In this document: one piece after another, positions 56,715 through 64,000 of the stretch
Layout of the letters: each line of letters starts with the position of its first letter
Position numbering within the stretch: the first letter of the stretch is position 1
Assembly (NCBI RefSeq): GCF_019969845.1
Contig: NZ_JAHXYR010000001.1
Location: forward strand, 434,001 to 498,000
DNA: 64,000 nt
Direction: 5' to 3'
DNA from: Sphingobacterium sp. GVS05A
Lineage (GTDB): Bacteria; Bacteroidota; Bacteroidia; Sphingobacteriales; Sphingobacteriaceae
Notes under the pieces: generated by a model
Seen by the model: only the letters and a program-made list of their open reading frames with translations
Database searches by the model: none
What the model was told of the DNA's origin: nothing
Position numbers and translations under genes: made by a program

Positions 56715-57513
56715 TACTACACGTTTTTTTGCACTGATCCGTAGGCAATGGGTCGGTTTTGGACGAATATATCTGATGTCAATAGGTGTGATCGCAGGCG
56801 TAATCTTTTGTTTTTATGCTTTCAATGTGGGGACTAATTATGATCATCTTCAGCATGATTTTGCCAATGTTTATTCGATATTGAATTTTAGATCACCTTT
56901 ATTCTGTGTATTGGGATTATTTTTTGTGACTGTGATCTCGAGCAGTTATTTTTCTGATCTTGGACGCAAGACAAAAGCTATTTTTGAATTGATGATACCT
57001 GCTTCGCAGTTGGAGAAATTTCTGGTCGGTATTTTCTATACAGTGGTCATTGGGATCAGCTCATATCTACTGATCTATTATCTAATCGATCTAGCCTTCA
57101 TTTCCTATTTGCGAGGTTTTGGTCCTTCCATTAGAACGGAGGTAAATGAACTCGGTGAACAGGTTACGGTGGAGTTCTGGCAATATTTTTTTAGCGTGGA
57201 TTATCCGAGCGGGGCGTATTATGCCTGTTTTTTACCTGTCGTATTGAATGCTATATTTTTACTGGGGGGTATTGTTTTTAAGAGCTATCAATATGTTAAG
57301 ACCGCGATCTCACTGTTGCTTTATTGCGTGGTCTGGATGTCTTTTTTTGTGTATCTCATGAAAACACAAACGGAAAATACAGTGGGGCGCATGGATGATA
57401 ATTATTGGTCAGATTCAAATCACATCTTTGGGCTAATTACAGTGACAGGAATAGCGCTCACATTGATATTCTGGGGGATTGCCTTTTTAAGGTTAAAAGA
57501 GAAGGAGATTTAA
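56698..57513 (+). CDS. ABC transporter membrane protein
   Basis: A 271-residue permease-like protein with six hydrophobic stretches. The start ATG 56698 (MSNLFNTTRFFALIRRQW) overlaps the last 17 bases of the ATPase gene, with its own frame; an earlier ATG at 56644 would lie deep in the ATPase gene and is less likely. It pairs with the ATPase as an ABC-2-like system. Substrate unknown. Confidence 0.82.
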   Translation: MSNLFNTTRFFALIRRQWVGFGRIYLMSIGVIAGVIFCFYAFNVGTNYDHLQHDFANVYSILNFRSPLFCVLGLFFVTVISSSYFSDLGRKTKAIFELMIPASQLEKFLVGIFYTVVIGISSYLLIYYLIDLAFISYLRGFGPSIRTEVNELGEQVTVEFWQYFFSVDYPSGAYYACFLPVVLNAIFLLGGIVFKSYQYVKTAISLLLYCVVWMSFFVYLMKTQTENTVGRMDDNYWSDSNHIFGLITVTGIALTLIFWGIAFLRLKEKEI

Positions 57514-57514
57514 T

Positions 57515-57886
57515 ATGGAATTTAATGCCAACAAAGCGATTTATCTACAGATTGCGGAATATGTATGTGATCATATTTTAATGGAAACCTGGAAAACGAA
57601 CGACAAGTTGCCCTCGGTACGGGAGCTGGCAGTTCAATTGGAGGTGAATCCGAATACAGTTATGAGGACCTATGATATGCTGCAACAGAAGGAGATTATC
57701 GCGAATAAACGCGGAATCGGTTTTTTCTTGACCGGGGATTCTGTCCGGAATGTTAAATCTTATCGGAAGACGGTTTTTTTGGAAGAGGATCTTCCTTTGT
57801 TCTTTCGGAATATTTATTTATTGGAAATCGGCCTGACTGAATTGGAGCAACGTTACAGACAGTTTGTTGAACAGAATTTTAATTAA
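57515..57886 (+). CDS. GntR family regulator, YtrA type
   Basis: A 123-residue protein with a winged helix (about 12-75; PSVRELAVQLEVNPNTVMRTYDML and the turn IIANKRGIGFF) and a short C-terminal helix instead of a large ligand domain, as in YtrA-type regulators. It begins one base after the permease stop. It likely represses its own operon through GTATTA-N6-TAATAC at 55839-55856. Confidence 0.9.
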   Translation: MEFNANKAIYLQIAEYVCDHILMETWKTNDKLPSVRELAVQLEVNPNTVMRTYDMLQQKEIIANKRGIGFFLTGDSVRNVKSYRKTVFLEEDLPLFFRNIYLLEIGLTELEQRYRQFVEQNFN

Positions 57887-57894
57887 AATGAATC

Positions 57895-58740
57895 ATGAAA
57901 TTAAGTACTAAATTATTGATAGGGCTCGCAATATTCCTTTTTGTTGTTCCGACATTGGTGGCCTCTTATTTTGTTCGGATCAATAGGGTAGATGCAAAAG
58001 TTTATCATACAAATGTAGAAAAGGAGGTGTCAAACCCTGGTGCGGCGGATGTTTATTTTCGGTCGTTTCCTGTAGGCAAATTTGATAAGCTGCAGATCCT
58101 TGGTTCAGATGCCAGGGGGATCAATTTATATGTGGTGAAAAGTGATAAGTTTATGGTGAAGGTGAATAAGAGCCAGGCGGATTTTGTAAAGGCGAAGGTA
58201 GATGCTGATGGTTTTCTGGTGCTGGATTTTTTGGAAGGTGGTGACAAGTATTATAAGTCGGTCTATATTTTTACACCTGATCTTAAAATATTAAAATTGA
58301 AGAAGGCCGATGTGAACGAGTTTTCTGCGAAACTTGATGAGTTCACTATCGTTGGTGATAGTGTTGAGAATTTTTCTTTAAGTGGAGAAACGGTTATCAA
58401 TACGCTTAATTTGGTTTTGACAAATTCGCATATAGATGATTTTGGCTACCGTGACGACAAAAATACGGCACCTGTCGGTCATTTACACGTTGATATCACC
58501 AACACCAATCTAGGGTTGCCTCGGGTTGATTACAAGACTGCTGATATTCTTGTTAAGAATTCGCAGGTCTATTTTAATAGAAAAGGGGATAAGTCTAGGG
58601 TCGATGTTTTGGATATCAAAACGGAAGGTGTTTCTTCTGTCCGGCTTGATAGTTTGCAATGGAATACATTGAAAGGACGTTTGTCAAATGATACAAAAAT
58701 TGATTTGCCAGTGCATGCATTGCGTAATCTGATCAAATAG
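57895..58740 (+). CDS. Membrane-anchored, adhesin-like protein of unknown function
   Basis: A 281-residue protein with one N-terminal hydrophobic segment (about 5-27), not followed by a lipobox. The rest is beta-rich and resembles DUF2807/GIN-like proteins in style (for example LNLVLTNSHIDDFG, ADILVKNSQVYFN). It probably faces the periplasm. It is the last gene of the YtrA-type operon, 8 bases after the regulator; it may be its effector, but no function is known. Confidence 0.7.
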   Translation: MKLSTKLLIGLAIFLFVVPTLVASYFVRINRVDAKVYHTNVEKEVSNPGAADVYFRSFPVGKFDKLQILGSDARGINLYVVKSDKFMVKVNKSQADFVKAKVDADGFLVLDFLEGGDKYYKSVYIFTPDLKILKLKKADVNEFSAKLDEFTIVGDSVENFSLSGETVINTLNLVLTNSHIDDFGYRDDKNTAPVGHLHVDITNTNLGLPRVDYKTADILVKNSQVYFNRKGDKSRVDVLDIKTEGVSSVRLDSLQWNTLKGRLSNDTKIDLPVHALRNLIK

Positions 58741-58793
58741 TCTTTCGTATTGATTTTGTTTGCCAAGGTCTTGCGAACAGGCATTTGCTGTGT

Positions 58794-58834
58794 AAAAGCT
58801 CAAAATTCCATTTGTTGGAATTTGAGCTTTTTTT
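58794..58834. terminator. Terminator between convergent genes
   Basis: AAAAGCTCAAAATTCCA and TGGAATTTGAGCTTTT pair with one bulged A, followed by T. It ends the ABC operon and can serve the DUF1080 gene. Confidence 0.85.
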
Positions 58835-58847
58835 GGTATATCCTGAT

Positions 58848-59600
58848 CTATGGGGTAATGAGCGCTGCGATCTGTTGATCACTTGTGACACCCGGTTCCA
58901 GTGCAATCAGTTTAAAATTACGGAAATGAATCTCCGATCCTTCAGATTCGAGGCAGAGGTAACCTTTTTTTACAGTTGAATTGCGTATTCCGTTGACAAA
59001 TTTTCCGTTGACGGCCAATTTGATTGTGCCGTCGATACATATAATTGTGTATTTGTTCCATTCGCCTTTCCCCTTAGCTCTGTTTTCTATGGATTTGCTG
59101 CGTGTGCCGCGGGGAGTGTCTGGTATTGTGGTAACGCCGCCAACGCCAAATAGTTCGCCGTGAACGTAGGCAATTGGTGCCTGCTTACCATCAATATGGT
59201 TCTGATTTACCCAGTCCAATTCAAGCATTTGTACTTCTACACCTCCAGGTAACCTGCCTGATGGATCAGGTTTGGCATCTGACCAAACGAAAATTCCTGA
59301 ATTACCACCAGCGTATTGATGGTTCCATTCGACATGGATAATAAAGTTTTCGTACTGTTTTGAGGAGCGTACTACACCTATTGGTTTTCCCTTGCAAATG
59401 AGATTACCTTTCTCGATACGCCATGTGTCAGGGTCTGTATTGACATTGATCCAGTGAATTTTTTCTGAATTCTTCTTGTTTAATACCCAGTCGTCCCATT
59501 GGATTTCCTGACCAAAATTAAATAAGGTATTGTTTTGGGCTAGGAGGTTACTATTATTAAGCAATAAAATGCTGAAAATAGAATAAATAAGTCTCTTCAT
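58848..59600 (-). CDS. DUF1080 (3-keto-disaccharide hydrolase-like) secreted protein
   Basis: A 250-residue protein with a signal peptide (about 1-21, ending LLAQ). The mature domain matches DUF1080, with [14 protein letters not shown] and [14 protein letters not shown], a concanavalin-like fold; members cleave 3-keto-glycosides. Start at ATG 59600 ([10 protein letters not shown]) is preferred to an upstream ATG at 59657 overlapping the oxidoreductase. It is 13 bases after the oxidoreductase stop, so co-transcribed. Confidence 0.88.
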   Translation of the reverse strand: MKRLIYSIFSILLLNNSNLLAQNNTLFNFGQEIQWDDWVLNKKNSEKIHWINVNTDPDTWRIEKGNLICKGKPIGVVRSSKQYENFIIHVEWNHQYAGGNSGIFVWSDAKPDPSGRLPGGVEVQMLELDWVNQNHIDGKQAPIAYVHGELFGVGGVTTIPDTPRGTRSKSIENRAKGKGEWNKYTIICIDGTIKLAVNGKFVNGIRNSTVKKGYLCLESEGSEIHFRNFKLIALEPGVTSDQQIAALITP

Positions 59601-59613
59601 AAGGTTTTGGAGG

Positions 59614-60924
59614 TTAGCTAAACTTTGTCTTTCCAGGTGTAGCAATAGGAGGCCCATCTATGTTAAGTTCCCAATTATAAGACGATAACTCCGGGCCAAG
59701 ACTTTCTTTCGAATTTATTACTTGATCAAAGGTTAGGTTTTGACCTGTATAGCCTGCCATGCGTGCCCAAATAGCCAGTAATGTGCTGTTGGTCATCCAC
59801 TCGCCATCATTGATCGGTTTGTTGCTTCTGATTGCAGCGAACAGCTCATCATGTTGCGTTTGGTACATATTGTTTTTTGCTCCGGTGTAATTCCAGTCCA
59901 TTTTTCCAGTTATTGTATGTTTTCCGCCAATGATGACTTCTGCCGCACCTTCTGATCCTAACATGCTTACTGAGTTTCTAGGGGTGGCTCCGGCTTGTTG
60001 TCTACAGAAGTGTGTTCCTATAGCTCCATTTGCGTACTTAAATTCTATTGCAAAATGGTCGTAGATATTCCCATATTTTGAATCTACACGGACTTGTCTG
60101 CCGCCTGTACCCATCGCTGAAATAGGCATGACGTCACCCATGGCCCAAGACATCATATCTAAACTGTGTACCGCTTGTTCTACTATAAAATCACCTGAAA
60201 GCCAGTTGTAATAAAACCAGTTTCTCATTTGTTGGGTCATTTTATTCCATTCTGGACGTGGGTCAATATAGGTCGCTTCGCCACCATAGCGAAACGTACT
60301 AACTGATTTTACCTGACCTATTGCTCCCTCTAAAACTTTAGTAAATGTCGCTCGGTTTGGAAGATCATAACGGAAACAGAAGCCAGAAACAAGTGATAAG
60401 TTTAATTCTTTTGCTTTTTTTACAGACTGTAACACGCTATGTAGTCCTGGTACGTCAACGGCCATAGGTTTTTCACAAAAGATGTGTTTTTTTGCGTTAA
60501 CAGCAGCTTTTAAATGCAGTGGTCTAAATGCCGGCGGAGAGGTTAATAATACCACGTCTACATCACTATTGATGACTTTTTCGAAGGAATCGAAACCTAA
60601 GAACTTGTTGTTTTTGTCGACTTTTACCTGTTTTGGACGAACCTCCATCAAAGCGGCATAGGATTCGTCCATGCGGTCCTGAAAAACGTCTGCCATAGCG
60701 GTAATTTGACAATTTGGATCGGCCTGTAAAGCTTGGATTGCAGCGCCCGTGCCTCTACCGCCGCATCCTATAAGTCCTACTTTAATGATTTGATCTTTTG
60801 ATTGGTTTGTAAAGGATAACAACGAAGAGGTTGGGAGGGCACTTCCGAGGGCAATGATACTGGATTTTTTTAGGAATGATCTCCTTGAGTTGTGTCCTGG
60901 GCGGTTATCGGAATTAAATGACAT
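59614..60924 (-). CDS. Gfo/Idh/MocA oxidoreductase, Tat-exported
   Basis: A 436-residue NAD(P)-dependent oxidoreductase. A twin-arginine signal ([10 protein letters not shown], residues about 14-23, and hydrophobic stretch 24-34) indicates periplasmic export. Rossmann motif GCGGRGTG follows, then [10 protein letters not shown] (the EKP motif of the family). Together with the DUF1080 protein it may make and then hydrolyse 3-keto-sugars in the periplasm (inference). It is divergent in direction from nothing; LacI lies upstream on the same strand. Confidence 0.92.
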   Translation of the reverse strand: MSFNSDNRPGHNSRRSFLKKSSIIALGSALPTSSLLSFTNQSKDQIIKVGLIGCGGRGTGAAIQALQADPNCQITAMADVFQDRMDESYAALMEVRPKQVKVDKNNKFLGFDSFEKVINSDVDVVLLTSPPAFRPLHLKAAVNAKKHIFCEKPMAVDVPGLHSVLQSVKKAKELNLSLVSGFCFRYDLPNRATFTKVLEGAIGQVKSVSTFRYGGEATYIDPRPEWNKMTQQMRNWFYYNWLSGDFIVEQAVHSLDMMSWAMGDVMPISAMGTGGRQVRVDSKYGNIYDHFAIEFKYANGAIGTHFCRQQAGATPRNSVSMLGSEGAAEVIIGGKHTITGKMDWNYTGAKNNMYQTQHDELFAAIRSNKPINDGEWMTNSTLLAIWARMAGYTGQNLTFDQVINSKESLGPELSSYNWELNIDGPPIATPGKTKFS

Positions 60925-61015
60925 ATTGTATTTTATGTTTATAAATGAATATAATGGTGTTAAGTTGGTAACTGGTGTAACATCTATTTCATATTGGTTT
61001 AAAAAAGATCGCTAC

Positions 61016-62059
61016 TTATTCACGAAATACAGAAGTTGATTTTCGATGTTCTATTTTACAGTCTAAAAAATAAGTTTCAAATTCGAAATAATTTTTTTTA
61101 TTTCTATTTTTTAACATCTCTAGCAGTAGCTCAACGGATCTATCCGCCATAAGACGTGTTGGTTGGGTAATAGTTGTCAAGGATGGGTTTAAGCTATTCG
61201 CAAAAGGTGTGTTGCTGAAGCCGATTAAATTCATATTTTCTGGAATCTTTACAGCTAACTTATTTAAAATATGTAAGACCTTTAATGATAAAGTGTCCGT
61301 GGTCGATAGGAGTGCATCTGGAGGTATGGGGTTGCTTAATAAGCTGCTTATTTTTCTTTCGAGCTCTTCATCAATGTCATCTTTAGGACTTGAATAAGAT
61401 ATTTCTACAATATTTTGTTCGTTATAAGGAATTGAGCAATTGAAGAGTGCATCTTTGTAGCCTTTGATTCTGCTGGTATTACCTCCAATGTCTTTGCACA
61501 GCAGTAAAATGATGTTTTTGCGACCATTTTTTATCATTTCTTCTGTCGCTTGATAGATAACCTTGTTATTTTGTATGCCGATTTTAAAGGTGTCAAGTTG
61601 GTGATTTATTCTGTCAAAAATAATGATCGGGCATATCTGCTCCATGATATACATCAACAAAGATAAGCTGGAGTCATTTTTTACGGGTGAAATGATGATA
61701 CCATCAATATTACTTTGTACGCAGAGTTCCAGTGCTTCTTTTTCTTTTTTTTCATCGTTGAACGTCTGGAGTAAGATTAACTGATAATTTGTTTGGGATA
61801 ATATCAGGGAGATTTCTTCGTAGAAATCGAAGAAGAACGAGCTTGAAATAAAAGGGACGATAATAGCCAGTGTATTTGAGCGTCCAGTTTTTAGACTTTT
61901 AGCTGAAAAGTTTGGTATATAGTTAATCTTCTGTGTGTAAGCTAAAATCATTTTTTTTGTTTCCGCACTGATTTCATGACTATCATTAAGCGCCTTGGAA
62001 ATAGTTCCCGGTGACAGGTTTAATTGCTTTCCAATCTCTTTTAAGGTAATTCTTTTCAT
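61016..62059 (-). CDS. LacI family transcriptional regulator
   Basis: A 347-residue regulator: N-terminal LacI helix-turn-helix (ITLKEIGKQLNLSPGTISKA, about residues 3-22) and a periplasmic-binding-protein-like effector domain from residue 60 onward. ATG 62059 is used; an ATG at 62077 would add six residues. It precedes the oxidoreductase/DUF1080 pair on the same strand, so it is the probable local regulator. A candidate site is at 62205-62231. Confidence 0.9.
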   Translation of the reverse strand: MKRITLKEIGKQLNLSPGTISKALNDSHEISAETKKMILAYTQKINYIPNFSAKSLKTGRSNTLAIIVPFISSSFFFDFYEEISLILSQTNYQLILLQTFNDEKKEKEALELCVQSNIDGIIISPVKNDSSLSLLMYIMEQICPIIIFDRINHQLDTFKIGIQNNKVIYQATEEMIKNGRKNIILLLCKDIGGNTSRIKGYKDALFNCSIPYNEQNIVEISYSSPKDDIDEELERKISSLLSNPIPPDALLSTTDTLSLKVLHILNKLAVKIPENMNLIGFSNTPFANSLNPSLTTITQPTRLMADRSVELLLEMLKNRNKKNYFEFETYFLDCKIEHRKSTSVFRE

Positions 62060-62204
62060 GTTCTCTTTCCTCTCCATTTCTTATCATTGTTCATGCGCTA
62101 TTCGCTATTGAATAGGGCATGATTTATTTTTATGAATGCTGCTTCGCAGGTTTAATTGTACTCAGATGATGAATTATTAAATTATAAAGATAACATAAAA
62201 AAGA

Positions 62205-62231
62205 GGTTTTCAAATGGAGTTTGCAAAAACC
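62205..62231. promoter_or_regulatory. Imperfect palindrome upstream of LacI
   Basis: GGTTTTCAAA (62205-62214) and TTTGCAAAAACC (62220-62231) are near-complementary around TGGAG, about 145 bases before the LacI start. Possible operator; it does not match a known LacI consensus exactly. Confidence 0.35.
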
Positions 62232-62323
62232 GGTAGTAATTCAATGTAAAAGACTTATCTATGGGAGTTGAGGAGGAGGATCTAGATAAAAGGAGGTCGA
62301 AGTGGAAAATGAACAGAGGGTCT

Positions 62324-62352
62324 GGAATCTTTCAATTTTCATGAAAGATTCC
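62324..62352 (-). other. 11-bp perfect hairpin after the small lipoprotein
   Basis: GGAATCTTTCA and TGAAAGATTCC pair exactly around a 7-base loop, 10 bases after the stop of the small lipoprotein gene. No T run follows, so termination is uncertain. Confidence 0.5.
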
Positions 62353-62362
62353 TTCCTGCATA

Positions 62363-62536
62363 TTATTTAGACCCGCCGAAAAGCTTACTGATTAGCCAGA
62401 TGACAAGCGCAACGACAACAACAACGATGAGTATACCTGTCCAAACACCGGCTTTAAAAATACTCTCTATCACAGAGCAACTTGTCATTAATAATAGCGT
62501 ACTTGACATCAAGGAGAAAGGCACTATTTTTTTCAT
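62363..62536 (-). CDS. 57-residue lipoprotein with one transmembrane segment
   Basis: ATG 62536 to TAA at 62365-62363. A lipobox (MTSC, Cys20) follows a hydrophobic stretch; a second hydrophobic helix spans about 33-51 (rich in V and I), ending in the glycine-containing tail KLFGGSK. The pattern of a short lipoprotein followed by a transmembrane helix and FGG tail is common in Bacteroidota, with no known function. Confidence 0.75.
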   Translation of the reverse strand: MKKIVPFSLMSSTLLLMTSCSVIESIFKAGVWTGILIVVVVVALVIWLISKLFGGSK

Positions 62537-62610
62537 AATGGATCTATTATTTGTTTTCTATATAATAACGACAATTTAAAATGCAAATAGTTTTCAATAT
62601 ATCTCGCGAA

Positions 62611-62688
62611 TAGCTCAGTTTTATGGTTTCTGTGCACCTTACTGAGTCTCCTATGGATCGAATTTGGCTAGCCATTCTTTCCAATTCC
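62611..62688. repeat. Direct repeat copy 1 (about 77 bp, imperfect)
   Basis: Similar to 63557-63632, sharing TAGCTCAGT/TGGCTCAGT at the start, exact TGGATCGAA in the middle (62654-62662) and TTCTTT near the end, with many matching bases between. The pair brackets 62689-63556. Confidence 0.65.
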
Positions 62689-62790
62689 TTTAGTTATTCA
62701 ACGTGAATATAGCATTCTGGAGAGTCTAATGGGGGTTGGTCGAGTTGTTAGAGGGGTTAAACTTGAATCGGCTCCTGTATTAGCTTAAGA

Positions 62791-63030
62791 GGTATTGATC
62801 ACTTTAAAAGGGCCGGAAGTACGCTGGGGCTTTCGATAAAACTCAAGTTAAATAGTCGAGTAGCTAAGTTTTTTGAAAAAATTGATGTTACCGATATTTT
62901 AATAAGTTGATGTGGGAAATTTGGGTAATTTAGAAAAATAATACAAGATGGGAAGGAGCATGGAAGCCTTAAATCTGTTGATGATTATCTGCAAAGAAAT
63001 AATGTGAGTATGGATGTAAATTATAGATAA
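62791..63030 (+). pseudogene. Degenerate frame upstream of the orphan gene
   Basis: Frame 62791-63030 reads GIDHFKRAGSTLGLS then VAKFFEKIDVTDILIS, a TGA stop (62908-62910), a TAA stop (62926-62928), then DGKEHGSLKSVDDYLQRNN to a normal TAA at 63028-63030. It is plausible as the tail of a decayed gene, such as a toxin C-terminus, but no family is recognised. The next ATG is 6 bases after. Confidence 0.35.
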
Positions 63031-63036
63031 AATCTA

Positions 63037-63492
63037 ATGAATTTAAAATCATTTATAAATAGAGAAATTTTGCGAATAGAAAATGATCTAAATATTGGTT
63101 TACTTAAATCAGGTGTAGAATCATTAGTAAAGAAAGAGGTGATTTATGGAAAAAAGAACAACTTTATACTTCATTCGCTCGAAGGAGGTAAAAAAGAAAT
63201 ATTTACGTTTTCTATATCATATACGTTTAAAGAGGATGTAGAGGATGAGAATGGACAGCGACCTAATGATATAACTTTAAGCATCATACTGCAAATCGAT
63301 GATGATAAGAGTTATAAACTTAATCGAGAAATTATTTTTGGAACTGGGATGGATGATATTGAGTTCGAAGTGATAGAAATATCTGACATAACCAATGTTA
63401 GCTTTGAACAAAGGTTCAATTTTGATGAACTTAGGAGTGTTTTTGAAGTAAGTGTTGTGAGTTTTATTAAGTTACTACAGCTCGAACTCTGA
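63037..63492 (+). CDS. Orphan protein of unknown function (possible immunity gene)
   Basis: A 151-residue acidic, AT-rich protein with no signal peptide or membrane segment, and no family recognised. It lies 6 bases after the degenerate frame and between the two direct repeats. That placement resembles the toxin C-terminus/immunity order of polymorphic toxin loci, so an immunity role is a guess only. Ended by the hairpin at 63504-63537. Confidence 0.55.
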   Translation: MNLKSFINREILRIENDLNIGLLKSGVESLVKKEVIYGKKNNFILHSLEGGKKEIFTFSISYTFKEDVEDENGQRPNDITLSIILQIDDDKSYKLNREIIFGTGMDDIEFEVIEISDITNVSFEQRFNFDELRSVFEVSVVSFIKLLQLEL

Positions 63493-63498
63493 GCTGTC

Positions 63499-63557
63499 TA
63501 AACAAAAAAAAGCTAATCTTGCGATTAGTTTTTTTTTGGGGTGATCCCGCTGGGATT
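63499..63557. repeat. 59-bp direct repeat A (tRNA-Lys 3' end plus terminator)
   Basis: Matches 63642-63700 over its whole length with a handful of differences. Its last 17 bases, GTGATCCCGCTGGGATT, are identical to the 3' end of tRNA-Lys at 63685-63757. Offset between copies is 143 bases. Confidence 0.8.
63504..63537. terminator. Hairpin terminator after the orphan gene
   Basis: An A run plus GCTAATC and GATTAG plus T run form a stem around TTGC. Copy in repeat A. Confidence 0.8.
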
Positions 63558-63632
63558 GGCTCAGTCCCACAGTTCCCGAGCATATTCTTGAGCCCCATTG
63601 GATCGAACCTGGCCGACCCTTCTTTAGAATCC
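63557..63632. repeat. Direct repeat copy 2 (about 77 bp, imperfect)
   Basis: Partner of 62611-62688; shared TGGATCGAA at 63599-63607. It begins at the end of repeat A. Confidence 0.65.
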
Positions 63633-63641
63633 TAGTATCCT

Positions 63642-63700
63642 TAAACAAGAAAAGCTAATCTTGCGACTAGCTTTTTTCTTTTGGTGATCCCGCTGGGATT
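63642..63700. repeat. 59-bp direct repeat B, overlapping the tRNA-Lys 3' end
   Basis: Partner of 63499-63557. It contains the tRNA-Lys terminator and runs 16 bases into the tRNA gene. Confidence 0.8.
63650..63678 (-). terminator. Terminator of tRNA-Lys
   Basis: AAAAGCTAATC and GACTAGCTTTT form a stem with one mismatch around TTGC, next to the tRNA 3' end, read leftward. Confidence 0.75.
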
Positions 63701-63757
63701 CGAACCCAGGACCCATACATTAAAAGTGTATTGCTCTACCAGCTGAGCTACGGAATC
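63685..63757 (-). tRNA. tRNA-Lys (anticodon TTT)
   Basis: A 73-base cloverleaf: acceptor GATTCCG/CGGGATC (one T-G pair), D arm GCTC/GAGC, anticodon arm ATACA-CTTTTAA-TGTAT with anticodon TTT, T loop TTCGAAT, discriminator A. The bases CCA follow at 63684-63682 and could be encoded. The promoter is at 63811-63780. Its 3' end is duplicated at 63541-63557. Confidence 0.95.
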
Positions 63758-63779
63758 CTTTCTATTTTTGAAAGTGATG

Positions 63780-63811
63780 CAAAGGTATAATTTCTTTCGA
63801 TATGCTCCAAA
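63780..63811 (-). promoter_or_regulatory. Promoter of tRNA-Lys
   Basis: TTTG (63811-63808), 20-base spacer and TACCTTTG (63787-63780) on the minus strand, 22 bases before the tRNA 5' end. Confidence 0.65.
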
Positions 63812-63875
63812 TTATTGGTTTTAAAATTTGCTTTATCGGCGGTAACTGTCTAATAAATAAAAAGATTATTTTTTA

Positions 63876-64000
63876 CTAGCCCCTCTTTTTTGCATGAATT
63901 ATCCTGTTAGCACCATTGATATCCTTGATAAGCTGAACCTGATCGAAGCCTTTTTTCTCTATGAGTTCCTTTGTTTCCGGTCCCAGGTATTGATTAATCT
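63876..64000 (-). CDS. prmC: Release factor glutamine methyltransferase PrmC, C-terminal end (5' outside window)
   Basis: The last 41 codons read leftward into TAG at 63878-63876: NQYLGPETKELIEKKGF and QLIKDINGANRIIHAKK match the C-terminus of PrmC/HemK, which methylates the glutamine of the GGQ motif in release factors. Only the end is visible, so the call depends on this short match. Confidence 0.75.
   Translation of the reverse strand, partial: INQYLGPETKELIEKKGFDQVQLIKDINGANRIIHAKKRG

Larger units (their letters stand above)
62537..63036. other. Accessory interval with repeat and degenerate coding sequence
   Basis: No intact gene. It contains direct repeat copy 1 (62611-62688) and a degenerate open frame with two stops (62791-63030). 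It is AT-rich and lies beside the orphan gene at 63037. Confidence 0.6.

Noticed and set aside
63541..63640. A second tRNA-Lys gene
   Set aside because: Only the 3' 17 bases match; the anticodon arm, D arm and 5' acceptor strand are missing.

Overview
The window looks like a chromosomal segment of a Bacteroidota bacterium, most probably from Sphingobacteriaceae (Sphingobacterium-like). This is inferred from AT-rich DNA with a TTTG-N19/20-TAnnTTTG promoter pattern before several genes, from FadL/OmpP1 and DUF4397/DUF3810/DUF4905/DUF3276 family proteins, from lipoprotein signal peptides, and from a sigma-54 factor with the acidic insert seen in this phylum. Most of the window is housekeeping and appears intact.

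Layout. 1-2400: end of a small membrane protein gene, a PUR-alpha-like protein, an alpha/beta hydrolase and three tandem tRNA-Arg(ACG) genes. 2430-8085: adk, obgE, a TM2/DUF2752 membrane pair, carA (preceded by a candidate leader peptide and terminator) and eno. 8184-11251: a leftward run (BamE-like lipoprotein, DUF72, MFS transporter, YceH). 11425-14504: rightward HDAC-like deacetylase, nucleoid-associated protein and DUF3810 protein. 14588-25394: mostly leftward genes including lpxB, purH, a uridine kinase-like gene, a LysM protein, an OmpP1/FadL porin and a strongly repetitive lipoprotein. 25573-32601: proS, an NAD-dependent epimerase, a DeoR regulator, the agmatine-to-putrescine pair aguA/aguB and rpoN. 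32981-41767: a class A penicillin-binding protein, a degenerate GIY-YIG protein divergent from a LexA-like S24 regulator, and rimP-nusA-infB. 41828-47852: redox enzymes, a NUDIX protein divergent from an apparently leaderless pyrE, an exported superoxide dismutase and a flavodoxin-reductase-like protein. 47938-54643: acetoacetate and leucine catabolism: a truncated acetoacetyl-CoA synthetase, scoA/scoB, a carboxyltransferase subunit and an acyl-CoA dehydrogenase/HMG-CoA lyase/enoyl-CoA hydratase operon. 54644-62536: a YtrA-type GntR/ABC operon with a GTATTA-N6-TAATAC operator, then a LacI-controlled oxidoreductase/DUF1080 pair. 62537-63760: a small accessory patch against tRNA-Lys, then the 3' end of prmC.

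How the genes connect. Leucine breakdown ends in acetoacetate and acetyl-CoA; scoA/scoB would activate the acetoacetate, and the neighbouring aacS fragment suggests an older, now broken alternative route. carA, pyrE, purH and the uridine kinase supply nucleotides. rimP-nusA-infB has a promoter followed at once by a terminator, which resembles autogenous control.

The most unusual sequence is (i) the carA leader, (ii) an 11-bp phased repeat hairpin after obgE, (iii) direct repeats of about 77 bp and a copy of the tRNA-Lys 3' end around an orphan gene near the right end, and (iv) very long perfect palindromic terminators. I did not see a CRISPR array, transposase, integrase, phage cluster or complete defence system.
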